This document shows positions 16,890 through 25,616 of a stretch of 64,000 nucleotides of DNA, in pieces. A program made the translations under genes and the position numbers. Each line of letters begins with the position of its first letter. The first letter of the stretch is position 1. The DNA comes from CAWIVH01 sp963839475 (GTDB taxonomy: Bacteria; Acidobacteriota; UBA6911): positions 620,001-684,000 of the forward strand of contig CAWIVH010000015.1 in NCBI GenBank assembly GCA_963839475.1, read 5' to 3'. The notes below the pieces were generated by a model. That model had not been told where the DNA came from. It made no database searches and worked only from the letters and a program-made list of their open reading frames with translations.

Positions 16890-17650
16890 AACCGCAGTTG
16901 GCGAAACTCGAGACGAAAAAACTCAATTTGTGGTACGGGGAGTTTCAGGCGCTGAAAGAGGTGTCCCTTGCCGTGCGGCCGTGCGCCATCACATCCATAA
17001 TAGGGCCTTCGGGGTGCGGCAAATCCACCCTCCTACGGGTCTTCAACCGGATGAATGAGACTATTCCGAAGGTGCGGATAAAGGGAGATGTCCTTCTGGA
17101 CGGAGCCTCCATTTTTGATCCTGCATTTGACCTGAGGCAGCTGCGCAAGTGCGTTGGAATGGTTTTTCAGCGTCCCAACCCGTTTCCGCTCTCGGTTTTC
17201 GAAAATATAGCCTACGGTCCCAATATCCATAACCTGGCACGGAACGACGATTTGAACGGGCGAGTCGAGAAAGCATTGCGGCAAACGGGACTTTGGGAGG
17301 CTTTGAAAGACCGCCTGCATGTCTCGGCACTGTCGCTTGCGCCCGAGCAGCAGCAGCGCGTCTGCATCTCGCGGCTGCTCGCGGTCGAGCCGGAGGTTCT
17401 TTTGATGGATGAGCCGTGTTCGGCCCTCGATCCAATTGCTACCGCCAGAATCGAAGAACTGATGATCGGGCTCAAATCAAGCTATACCATCATCATCGTC
17501 ACGCATAATATGCAGCAGGCGGCGCGAGTATCGGACGACACGGCTTTCATGCTGCTTGGGGACCTGGTCGAAGTAGGGGAAACCCAGACGGTATTCACTC
17601 GCCCTGTGGATCAGCGCACAGAACAATACATATCGGGGAGATTCGGCTAG
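16886..17650 (+). CDS. pstB2: PstB-like ATPase 2 (good Q/H loops, degenerate signature)
   Basis: 254 residues. Walker A GPSGCGKST (40-48), Q-loop FQRPNPFP (Q95), Walker B LLMDEPCSALD and H-loop VTHNMQQA (H205) are canonical, as is the A-loop WYG. The ABC signature is destroyed: by gap-free alignment with E. coli PstB, LSGGQ is LAPEQ here (151-155). Thus its own Walker site can be completed only by the LSGGQ of PstB1. Starts in ATGA overlap with pstB1; phoU starts directly after its stop. Confidence 0.9.
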   Translation: MKPQLAKLETKKLNLWYGEFQALKEVSLAVRPCAITSIIGPSGCGKSTLLRVFNRMNETIPKVRIKGDVLLDGASIFDPAFDLRQLRKCVGMVFQRPNPFPLSVFENIAYGPNIHNLARNDDLNGRVEKALRQTGLWEALKDRLHVSALSLAPEQQQRVCISRLLAVEPEVLLMDEPCSALDPIATARIEELMIGLKSSYTIIIVTHNMQQAARVSDDTAFMLLGDLVEVGETQTVFTRPVDQRTEQYISGRFG

Positions 17651-18349
17651 ATGCAGCGACATTTCGATGAACAGATGGACGATTTGTTGCAGAGGCTTCT
17701 GCTCATGGGGCGCCTTGCCGAGTCCATGATCCAGGTGGCCATGCGGTCTTTGATTGAGCGCAATGAATCGCTCGCGGCCGAAGTCCGAACGCGGGAACAG
17801 GAAGTGAACGATCTCCAGATTGAGATCGATGACCGCGCGATCAAGCTCACCGCGCTGCAGCAGCCGGTCGCCTCCGACGTCCGTTTCCTTTTTACAGCCA
17901 CCCGCATCGCCACAGAACTGGAGCGTATCGCAGACCAGGCAATCAACATCAGCGAGAATGTCCACCATGTGCTTAAAGCACCTCCGCTCAAGCCGATCGT
18001 CGATCTCCCGTTGATGGGAGAAGTAGCGGAAAAGATGATGCGGGACAGCCTCGAAGCTCTCGTACGGCGGGATTGCTCGCTGGCCAACAAGGTATTTCAG
18101 GACGAGAAGACCGTGGATGCTTTCCGCAACCAGATCTTCCGAGTTCTTCTGACCTATATGATGGCTGATCCCGGCACCATCGAACGCGCGATCGGCCTGA
18201 TCCTGATCACCCGCAACCTGGAGCGGGTGGGAGACCATGCCACCAACATCGCAGAGGAAGTCATATACATGGTGGAAGGACGCGAAGTCAGGCACATGTA
18301 CGAAAGCAAAACTCGCGAAACCGAAAAAATCAAAAAGGACCGGGATTAA
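17651..18349 (+). CDS. phoU: PhoU phosphate signalling protein
   Basis: 232 residues, two three-helix PhoU repeats with the metal-binding E/DxxxD patterns (ATRIATELERIADQAINISENV and ITRNLERVGDHATNIAEEVIYM). PhoU links the Pst transporter to the PhoR kinase and represses the regulon when phosphate is ample. ATG directly follows the pstB2 stop. Terminal genes of the operon are phoU and phoB, 16 bases apart. Confidence 0.93.
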   Translation: MQRHFDEQMDDLLQRLLLMGRLAESMIQVAMRSLIERNESLAAEVRTREQEVNDLQIEIDDRAIKLTALQQPVASDVRFLFTATRIATELERIADQAINISENVHHVLKAPPLKPIVDLPLMGEVAEKMMRDSLEALVRRDCSLANKVFQDEKTVDAFRNQIFRVLLTYMMADPGTIERAIGLILITRNLERVGDHATNIAEEVIYMVEGREVRHMYESKTRETEKIKKDRD

Positions 18350-18365
18350 TCTCCCTGCCGCAGCC

Positions 18366-19058
18366 ATGCCCAAAGAAAAGATACTTGTTGTCGATGACGA
18401 AAAAGACCTCATCGAGCTTGTGCGCTACAACCTGGAATTGGAAGGATTCAAGGTGTTTTCGGCGTTGGACGGGGAAAGCGGGCTGACCATGGCGATAAAA
18501 TTGATGCCGGATCTTGTCCTGATCGACCTCATGCTGCCGGGAATCGACGGGCTCGAGGTATGCAACCGCTTGAAGGGTTCCGAGCGCACAGCCAGGATCC
18601 CGATCATCATGCTGACCGCGAAATCGGCAGAGTCCGACCGGGTGGTCGGATTGGAGTTGGGCGCGGATGATTACGTTACCAAACCATTCAGCCCGCGCGA
18701 GCTTGCTGCCCGGGTTAAAGCGGTGCTTCGCCGCTCTGCGCCGGCCAGTCCTCCCCCGGACCTTCTAAAGCGCGGCGGTCTGAGCATAGATTTTGTGCGC
18801 CACGAGATCACCTGCGAAGAAAAACCTGTCTCTTTGACCGCAACCGAATTCAAATTGCTGCAGTTTCTTGTTTCTCATCCGGGACGGGTCTTTTCCCGGG
18901 GTGAAATCATCGAAAGTGTGCTGGGAAAGGACCTGTTGGTACTGGACCGCACCGTCGACGTCCATGTGATGTCCCTGCGGCGGAAGCTGGGAAAATGCGG
19001 CGATTCGATCGAGACCATCCGCGGCTTTGGCTACAGATTCTGCGAAATGGAAGCCTGA
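18366..19058 (+). CDS. phoB: PhoB-type OmpR-family response regulator
   Basis: 230 residues. Receiver domain with VVDDEKD acidic pair, phospho-acceptor in LVLIDLMLPG, and KPFSPREL lysine; winged-helix DNA-binding domain at about 135-228 (LTATEFKLLQFLVSHPGRVFSRGEI, RTVDVHVMSLRRKLG, IRGFGYRF). Start at ATG 18366, as the conserved family start (MPKEKILVVDDEKD), although the frame is open further upstream inside phoU. Likely binds the CTTAACC repeats and is phosphorylated by the kinase encoded at 22694. Confidence 0.92.
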   Translation: MPKEKILVVDDEKDLIELVRYNLELEGFKVFSALDGESGLTMAIKLMPDLVLIDLMLPGIDGLEVCNRLKGSERTARIPIIMLTAKSAESDRVVGLELGADDYVTKPFSPRELAARVKAVLRRSAPASPPPDLLKRGGLSIDFVRHEITCEEKPVSLTATEFKLLQFLVSHPGRVFSRGEIIESVLGKDLLVLDRTVDVHVMSLRRKLGKCGDSIETIRGFGYRFCEMEA

Positions 19059-19240
19059 TACCAGCCCATAATAATACCTGTCTTCATCATTCCTTAAAGA
19101 TTCCATCACGCAAAAAAGATCTTATTTTGATGATATCCTCATGTGGACTTAACCACGGATAAATGTTCCGCGGATATCCTTCTCCTTCCGGTTTTTCCCC
19201 CGGTAATACATTGGCCCAATTATTAATCAGGAGAAGGTCC

Positions 19241-22200
19241 ATGCAACGAATTCGGCCCGAATTGAACAAAACCTGTCTCTCCGCACAAGGCACTGCATTG
19301 CGGCGCGCGATCGCGGCTATCCTGTTGGCAACCCTGTTTCTAATGGGTCTTCCTTGGGCGGTCGCCCAGGGCGGCGCTCAATTGGCCGGCGCCATCAAAG
19401 ACAGCAGCGGAGGAGTCCTGCCGGGCGCATCGGTTACCGTGGTCAATGAGCGCACGGGCGCCATGCGCTCCACGCTTTCCAACGACAGCGGTTATTACGT
19501 TTTCACCGTCCTGCAGCCCTCGACCTACACGGTCAAGGCAAGCGCGAGCGGGTTTGCAGTAGCCGAGCGCAAAGAGGTCGTTATTCTGACGGGCGAGTCG
19601 GCAACGCTGAATCTCACGCTGAATCCGGCGGGCGTCTCCGAAAGCATAACCGTTACGGCTACTCAGGAAGCGATGGCGGATACGACTTCGGCCCGGATCG
19701 GCGCGAACGTGAACGAGCGGGAGGTCGGCAGCCTGCCGCTCAATGGCCGCCAACTGTCACAGCTCTACCTCCAGGCCCCCGGATCGGTCAACACGGGTTC
19801 GGGCACCTTTTCCGACATCCGGTTCAGCGGCAGGTCGAATGAACAGAATGCGGTCCGCTACGACGGCGTGGAAGGCTCCGCAATCATCGACTCGAACCCC
19901 GGAAACATGAACGGCGAGCTTTCATCCCCTTTCCGCTTGCAGACCAGCCTGGAAAATGTCCAGGAATTCCGAGTCGATTCCAGCAACTACCCTGCAGAGT
20001 ACGGCACCGGAACCGGCGGCCAGATCAGCGTCAGCACCAAATCGGGAACCAACGCATTCCACGGCTCCCTCTTTGAATATTTGCGCAACGACGTTTTTGA
20101 TGCCCGCAACTTTTTCGATAAGGCCGGCAAATCGCCCTTGCGCCTGAATCAGTTCGGCGGGTCCGTCGGCGGTCCGATCGTGAAGGACAAGCTCTTCTTC
20201 TTCGGCAGCTACGAAGGCTACCGGCTGCGGTCCGGCATCAATATTGTGGAGGCCGTCCCGAGTGACGCGACCAGGGCCAGGGCCGTTCCCGCGGTAGCCC
20301 CCCTGATCGATGCGTTCCGTGGTCCGGGCGGATTCATCATCCCGAATGCATCCACGAATCCTGATTTTTCGATCTACCAACTGGCCACCAATGTCGCGGT
20401 TGATGAAAATGCGATGGGACTCCGCTTCGACTACCGAATCAACGAAAAATACACGATGTATACGAGGTACTTCAGGGATCAGGGAACAACCAGCCAGCCC
20501 GAGGGCGTTACCGGGCGCCGTTCCTACTATCGCACCTTGCCCCAGAACGCGGTGATATCCCTGCAGGGAGCGTTGACCCAGAGGTTGATGAACGAAATCA
20601 AGTTCGGCTATAACGGCGCCCTGACCCGCGTGGCGGGGAGCGCGCCGACCGTGAATGGTATCGACATGTCCCAATTAGCCATCAACCTGTCGGGCAGTGT
20701 CGCCAATACCGGGATTGCCGGCCAGGGCGCCTCATCCGGCATCGCGGTTCCGGGCGGCCTGATCCGCGGCACGAGTGCCTTCAACGGACGAGGTTTCCCG
20801 TATACCCCCTACTCCCTTTCCGTGATTGACAGTTTGAGCTGGGTCCGCGGCAATCACACGGCAAAGTTCGGGTTCGAAGCCCGGATGCTGAACCTCTACA
20901 CCAATATCCTCGGCGGTACGACTTACTCGTATGCAAACCTGAACGACTTCCTGGCCAATAAAGCGACCCAGGTCCAGTACGGCGGCGACCTGAGCGACCC
21001 GAGCCCCTTCAATAACGGCGCCACCGGCAACCGGCTGATGAAAACCAACTTCTACATCGGCTACGCTCAGGACGAGTGGCGGCTGAAATCGAATCTCACA
21101 TTGAGCTACGGTTTGCGGTACGAGTACTACACGGTGATGAAGGAAGAAAACAACCTGAACGTTCAATTCGACATCACTTCAGGGAAGCTGTTTTCCCCCG
21201 ACCGTCCCTTCTACCAGTCCGTGAAGACCAACTTCGGGCCGCGCGTCGGCCTGGCCTGGTCGCCATTCCCCTCCCGCAAAGGGTGGCTTGGGGGAGGCAA
21301 GACCGTAATCAGGACCGGTTTTGGCATTTACTACGGGCCGGGGCAGATTGAAGATCAGATCCAGCCGGTTCAGAGCGACCGCATCAGTTCGACCTTAAGC
21401 GGCGGCGCCTACCCGGTGGATCCCAAGGTGTTGAGGGACGCTTTCATCAACAATCCGAACAATCGCCAGTATCAGCCGCGCGCCTATGATCCCAATTATA
21501 AGGTCCCGGAGCGCATTTACCAGTACAGCGTTTCGCTCCAGCAGGAACTGCCTTACAAGATGAATCTGACTTTGGCCTATGTGGGGGATGTGGGCCGCAA
21601 CCTCTTCCTGCGCGCCTGGAGCAACAAGGTTGTATCGGTAGCTACAAATCCCGATCCGACCAAGGCGGCAACCCCGATCCGGGAGTTTTCAATCATTGGG
21701 GCTAACGGCTCCGTGCAGAATCCCTACGCCGAAATTGACTACAAAACCAGTGGCGGTGAAGACCGCTACGATTCGATGCAGATTGGTGTCGGCCGTCGCT
21801 TCACGACCGGCGTAACGCTGAATTCCCAATATACATGGGGGAGGAGCTACGGCAACACCTCGGGCTCGAATGACGCCCTGACTGCCAACAACCCCTTCGA
21901 TTTCAACAACGACTTCGGCTACAACGTATTCGATGTCCGCCAGTCCTTCAACCTGAGCGCCATCTACGCCATTCCGCTCAAAAAAAATATGGGCGGCACT
22001 GCCACGGCGCTTCTCGGCGGCTGGGAGGTCGGCACGATTTTCAACGCGCGCACCGGCCTCCCGCTCGACGTCCGCGTGGGACGTAACGACATCGTATACG
22101 TGGACGGTGCCGGGCTCTATTACAACAGCCCCGCAGCCGGGCGCACCGCGCTAATCAACACTCCCGGCGGCGGCGCCTCCCGGAACGTAAGGCGCCCCGA

Positions 22201-22609
22201 TCTGGTTGCCGGGGTCAATCCCTATCTCAATAACGATCGGGCTTTGATCAATCCGGCCGCGTTCGCAATCCCGCGGCCCGGAACGGCCGGCAACCTGATG
22301 CGTGGCGCTTTGCGCGGGCCGGACTTCCGCCAGGTGGACTTCATCGTGAACAAGCGAATCCGCATCGCGGAATCCTCGAACATCGAATTCCGCGCCGAGT
22401 TCTTCAATGCCTTCAACATGACAAATTTCGCCAGCCCGCCGGTGACTTTGCCGAACCAGTTGGGTGTGGGTACCAACCTGCTTCAGCCTGGCCAGCCGTA
22501 TACCGCCGCAGCGGCAGGGTCCTTTGGCGTCATGACTTCCACTGTGGAACGAACGGTGGGATTGGGCACCAACCGGCAGATTCAGTTCGCCCTGCGCTTC
22601 AATTTCTAG
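19241..22609 (+). CDS. Oar-like TonB-dependent receptor
   Basis: 1122 residues from ATG 19241 (AGGAGAAGG just upstream). Signal peptide, then a carboxypeptidase-regulatory beta-sandwich (about 45-130: GAIKDSSGGVLPGASVTVVNERTG), a plug-like region (ESITVTATQEAM, REVGSLPLNGRQLSQLYLQAPG) and a long barrel ending in QIQFALRFNF. This is the abundant acidobacterial receptor type; the substrate is usually unknown. Placed between phoB and phoR, it may import a phosphorus-containing ligand, but only a single CTTAACC (19148-19154) precedes it, so Pho control is unproven. Confidence 0.9.
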   Translation: MQRIRPELNKTCLSAQGTALRRAIAAILLATLFLMGLPWAVAQGGAQLAGAIKDSSGGVLPGASVTVVNERTGAMRSTLSNDSGYYVFTVLQPSTYTVKASASGFAVAERKEVVILTGESATLNLTLNPAGVSESITVTATQEAMADTTSARIGANVNEREVGSLPLNGRQLSQLYLQAPGSVNTGSGTFSDIRFSGRSNEQNAVRYDGVEGSAIIDSNPGNMNGELSSPFRLQTSLENVQEFRVDSSNYPAEYGTGTGGQISVSTKSGTNAFHGSLFEYLRNDVFDARNFFDKAGKSPLRLNQFGGSVGGPIVKDKLFFFGSYEGYRLRSGINIVEAVPSDATRARAVPAVAPLIDAFRGPGGFIIPNASTNPDFSIYQLATNVAVDENAMGLRFDYRINEKYTMYTRYFRDQGTTSQPEGVTGRRSYYRTLPQNAVISLQGALTQRLMNEIKFGYNGALTRVAGSAPTVNGIDMSQLAINLSGSVANTGIAGQGASSGIAVPGGLIRGTSAFNGRGFPYTPYSLSVIDSLSWVRGNHTAKFGFEARMLNLYTNILGGTTYSYANLNDFLANKATQVQYGGDLSDPSPFNNGATGNRLMKTNFYIGYAQDEWRLKSNLTLSYGLRYEYYTVMKEENNLNVQFDITSGKLFSPDRPFYQSVKTNFGPRVGLAWSPFPSRKGWLGGGKTVIRTGFGIYYGPGQIEDQIQPVQSDRISSTLSGGAYPVDPKVLRDAFINNPNNRQYQPRAYDPNYKVPERIYQYSVSLQQELPYKMNLTLAYVGDVGRNLFLRAWSNKVVSVATNPDPTKAATPIREFSIIGANGSVQNPYAEIDYKTSGGEDRYDSMQIGVGRRFTTGVTLNSQYTWGRSYGNTSGSNDALTANNPFDFNNDFGYNVFDVRQSFNLSAIYAIPLKKNMGGTATALLGGWEVGTIFNARTGLPLDVRVGRNDIVYVDGAGLYYNSPAAGRTALINTPGGGASRNVRRPDLVAGVNPYLNNDRALINPAAFAIPRPGTAGNLMRGALRGPDFRQVDFIVNKRIRIAESSNIEFRAEFFNAFNMTNFASPPVTLPNQLGVGTNLLQPGQPYTAAAAGSFGVMTSTVERTVGLGTNRQIQFALRFNF

Positions 22610-22634
22610 CGGCTCGGCACCACCTCCACATTCG

Positions 22635-22663
22635 AAAAGGGGCACCGAATGGTGCCCCTTTTT
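22635..22663. terminator. Strong bidirectional terminator
   Basis: AAAAGGGGCACC pairs with GGTGCCCCTTTT around a GAAT loop, with T-runs on both strands. It separates the receptor gene (+) from phoR (-), which converge here. Confidence 0.9.
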
Positions 22664-22693
22664 CTGGTCCGACGGCGTTTGAATCAGAGCTGA

Positions 22694-24463
22694 TCAGGCG
22701 CGCGGAAGAAAAACCGAAAATGTGGATCCGCGGCCGACCTCGCTCTCAACTTCGATTCGGCCCCCGTGGACTTCGACCAGGTGCTTGGCAATGGAAAGGC
22801 CCAGGCCCGTTCCTCCCAATTCCCGGGACCTGGCGGCGTCAGCCCGGTAAAATCGCTCAAAGATCCTCCCCTGATGCTCTTTCGGAATGCCAATCCCGGT
22901 GTCGGAAACCCGGATAGTCACAAATTCACCCGCTTCCGTGGCACGTACCAGGATGCGGCCGCCTTCCGGAGTGTAGCGCACCGCATTATCGAGAATATTC
23001 TGCAGGATTTCCTGCAGCGCACCCGCATCACCGCGCACCGCCGGTAAATCCGAGGGGTATTCCTCATCCAACTGCAATTTTTTTTGCCCGGCGTTCATTC
23101 GGGCATTTTCAATGCAGGGGCCGACGATTTCGCAAATGAGTACCCGCCGGAATTCCAGCTGCAACTGCCCGGCTTCGATCTGGGATAGGCGTAGCAGATC
23201 GTCGGTCAACCTGCCGAGACGTTTGGCATTGTTTCGAATAATCTCCAGGAACCGCTCCCTGTTCTGATGGTCGTCCAAGGCCCCTCCCAGAAGGGTCTCG
23301 GCAAAGCCCTGGATCGCTGTAAGCGGGGTCTTGAATTCGTGGGAAATGTTTGCGACGAAGTCGCGGCGCGCCCTTTCGAGGCGGCGCAACTCGCTGATAT
23401 CGTGGAGAACCATGACGGCGCCGGCAATATTGCCTTCGGACCGAACCGGCGCTGCGGTCACGGCAAAGCACTTCGTACGAGATGTTCCGACCACGAGTTC
23501 GCTTTGCAGGATGTCGCTTCCTCCCAGCACTTTTTGAATTGCTTGCAGCAGGTCGGACTGGCGGATCACTTCGGCAATGGGCCGATCGAGCCATGCTCTG
23601 TCGATCACCAGGGCTCCGCAAAAGGCTTCATTGCAGAATGTAAGGCGTTGATTTGAGGATATCACGGCGACGCCTTCGGCCATGCTGCGGAGGATGGCAG
23701 CAGACTGATTCCTTTCCCTCGTCAATGCGCTGATGGTTTTCTCAAGTTGGGCGGCGGTTTCGTTAAGTGTGCCGGCAAGATCCGCCAACTCATCCTCTTT
23801 GAGTTCCATCGGCAAAGGCCGGAAATCACCTGCCGCGACTCTGCGTGAAAACTGCTTCAGGCGATTGATGCGGTTGGTCTGGCTGTGAAACCAGCGCAGG
23901 GATACTCCGCCGGCCAGCCCCAGGATCCCCAGAGAGGCTGCCCAAAGTCGCCACCGGAATCCCGCCAGCGCCGTATCCAGGCGCTCCATCGGGATAGCTA
24001 AGCGGACTACCACCGGGTTGCCGTTCCTTTGCGCATGCCGCACTGCAAGATATACCAGATCGCGCCCCAGGGTGTCGCTGTGGCGCACAGCTCTGCCCTC
24101 GCCGGATGCCAGGGCCTCCTTGAATTCCGGCCGGCTGGAGTGGTTTTCCATTTTGAGCGGAGCAGTTTCCGAATCGGCGAGGACCCTGCCCTCGGACGTT
24201 ATTACCGTGCATCGAGCCCCGCTTTTCGCCATCCATTGGGCCCACGACTGCAACGCGGCTTGGTCCTCAGAATCAGGGACATGTCCATCGGCGAGCCGAT
24301 CGAGGGATTCAAGCCGGTCGATGGCAGACTGCCTATAGTCGCTCCGCAAAGCCTGGACTGTGTACAAATCCACTGCGGCGATCACAGCAAGCAGCAACGA
24401 GGAATGGACAAGGGCTAATTGCCAGAACAAACTGGACCTCAACTGCCTTAATAGCATCCTCAT
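22694..24463 (-). CDS. phoR: PhoR-type sensor histidine kinase
   Basis: 589 residues. Two transmembrane helices (about 12-35 and 172-192) flank a ~135-residue extracytoplasmic sensor. HAMP (about 195-245), PAS (about 250-355), HisKA with ARRDFVANISHEFKTPLTAI (phospho-His) and HATPase with NILDNAVRYTPEGG, DTGIGIP, GGTGLGLSIAKHLV follow. This PhoR/PnpS layout is standard for the phosphate kinase, and it lies convergent to the pst-phoB operon, with the TonB receptor in between, an unusual separation. Confidence 0.88.
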   Translation of the reverse strand: MRMLLRQLRSSLFWQLALVHSSLLLAVIAAVDLYTVQALRSDYRQSAIDRLESLDRLADGHVPDSEDQAALQSWAQWMAKSGARCTVITSEGRVLADSETAPLKMENHSSRPEFKEALASGEGRAVRHSDTLGRDLVYLAVRHAQRNGNPVVVRLAIPMERLDTALAGFRWRLWAASLGILGLAGGVSLRWFHSQTNRINRLKQFSRRVAAGDFRPLPMELKEDELADLAGTLNETAAQLEKTISALTRERNQSAAILRSMAEGVAVISSNQRLTFCNEAFCGALVIDRAWLDRPIAEVIRQSDLLQAIQKVLGGSDILQSELVVGTSRTKCFAVTAAPVRSEGNIAGAVMVLHDISELRRLERARRDFVANISHEFKTPLTAIQGFAETLLGGALDDHQNRERFLEIIRNNAKRLGRLTDDLLRLSQIEAGQLQLEFRRVLICEIVGPCIENARMNAGQKKLQLDEEYPSDLPAVRGDAGALQEILQNILDNAVRYTPEGGRILVRATEAGEFVTIRVSDTGIGIPKEHQGRIFERFYRADAARSRELGGTGLGLSIAKHLVEVHGGRIEVESEVGRGSTFSVFLPRA

Positions 24464-24708
24464 GATTCTTCAGCGCCTCTCAGGCGGTGCTTCCGCCATA
24501 AGCTGTTGGCGGTCCAGCCGTAACATGCGTGCATAGTATAGTTTGAGACTCAATTCCACATGATCAGTTCTACTCTTAAAAAAGTCCAGAAGCAATGAAC
24601 AGTCTCCGCTGTCCAAACAAGGGATGCCTACATGCGCGAATAGCCGGGGCGGATTAAGAAGTGGGAGCGGGAATGGCGCCCGACTGGGCGTTTATGGACC
24701 GTACCATT
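24464..24708. other. Intergenic, nothing recognised
   Basis: Upstream region of phoR and left flank of the gene fossils that follow. No coding pattern or CTTAACC repeat seen. Confidence 0.4.
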
Positions 24709-24841
24709 CCGCTTACGGCAACGGGAAAACCCACTTGCTCCACGCGCGGTACCGGGAATTGGTGACCGCAGCCTCTATCGCCAGAAACACGGCCTGACCG
24801 TGACCGGAAACTACTCAATGCGCGACCTTGTGGAGCACGAG
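24709..24841 (+). pseudogene. DnaC-like helicase-loader fossil
   Basis: Nucleotide-level match to 48664-48722 (Walker A region, YGNGKTHLL) joined directly to the part matching 48930-48990 (LYRQKHGLTVTGNYSMRDLVEHE). About 200 bases between are deleted. The intact relative is at 48328. This marks a further decayed copy of the same mobile replication module. Confidence 0.75.
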
Positions 24842-25048
24842 ATTGATTTTGTAACTCCTGAAAGAGATTTCATTGAGGTCAAAAGGGGGAAGGCCGGTCT
24901 AATAGACTTCAGTTGGTTTTCCAGGATTTTTCCGCGCGACCACCTGACGGTCATTTGCAGATCGCCGTTCACGTCAAAACAAGTGACCGGAGTGACCTTA
25001 GAGGAGTTTTTGTTCTCCGCACCTACTTCTCTCGTTTATAGCGAATAG
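24842..25048 (+). pseudogene. C-terminal fragment of a DUF4143-type ATPase
   Basis: Fused in frame to the DnaC fossil: after LVEHE the frame continues IDFVTPERDFIEVKRGKA, LIDFSWFSRIFPRDHLTVIC and VTGVTLEEFLF, the pattern of the endonuclease-like C-terminus of AAA+/DUF4143 proteins. N-terminal domains are missing. The exact join at 24841 records an illegitimate recombination. Confidence 0.55.
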
Positions 25049-25161
25049 TTGATTTCGTTCTGGTTTTTGGATACGAGGAAACTGCCCGACCGGCAAGAAA
25101 GCCCGTCACGACTCGCTTGAGTTTGCGAGCGCTGGAATTCGAGTTTATGAATCTGCGGGTG

Positions 25162-25563
25162 CTACCGAGGTGATTGCCCGGGGCGAGGGAAAACGAAGTA
25201 GACCGCAATCGCTGCATAGCAGACGAATGCAGCGACCTCGTTCACCCAGGCGAACCCCGCTCCCGCAGCATAGGCGACAGGGCCCCAAACGATCGAATCG
25301 CGGGTCCCCTTTCGAAACAGGGAACGGTCGACATGTTCCTGGACGAGTTCGTCCCTGCGATGCCTATGCCGGCGCATAAGAACGAATCCCAACGCCATCA
25401 AGAACATCACCAAGCCGTACAAAGAGTCGTGCGCCGCTATCTGGGGCACCTTGATCTCCAGCACGAGGAGCGTGACTACGATGGGAAAGACTCCGTCGCT
25501 CAGGGCTTCCAGGCGTCCCCGGCTGACATCTTCAGGCGCTGCATTTTTCTTCCTTCCCGTCAT
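25162..25563 (-). CDS. TMEM175-like channel protein, internally shortened
   Basis: About 133 residues. The first repeat's hallmark RLEALSDGVFPIVVTLLVLEIKVP (FSDGVFAI-type filter helix) is present. It is followed directly by a segment (LYGLVMFLMALGFVLMRRHRHR, SIVWGPVAYAAGAGFAW) that in full-length ~200-residue bacterial TMEM175 proteins belongs to the second half. Some 60-70 residues appear missing, including the second pore-helix region. The frame is open, so this is either a recent deletion allele (probably inactive as a K+ channel) or a reduced protein. Confidence 0.55.
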   Translation of the reverse strand: MTGRKKNAAPEDVSRGRLEALSDGVFPIVVTLLVLEIKVPQIAAHDSLYGLVMFLMALGFVLMRRHRHRRDELVQEHVDRSLFRKGTRDSIVWGPVAYAAGAGFAWVNEVAAFVCYAAIAVYFVFPRPGQSPR

Positions 25564-25616
25564 GGCTGGCCCCTCCTTGGCCGCTCGCATAAATCAGGTC
25601 CCGTGACGCCCTTTCC

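Noticed and set aside
19148..19154. A Pho box before the TonB receptor
   Set aside because: Only one CTTAACC is present and no second unit lies at 11 bases on either side.
24800..25048. An 82-codon gene on the plus strand
   Set aside because: It is a chimera of a DnaC fragment and a DUF4143 tail with no promoter or ribosome site; listed as fossils.
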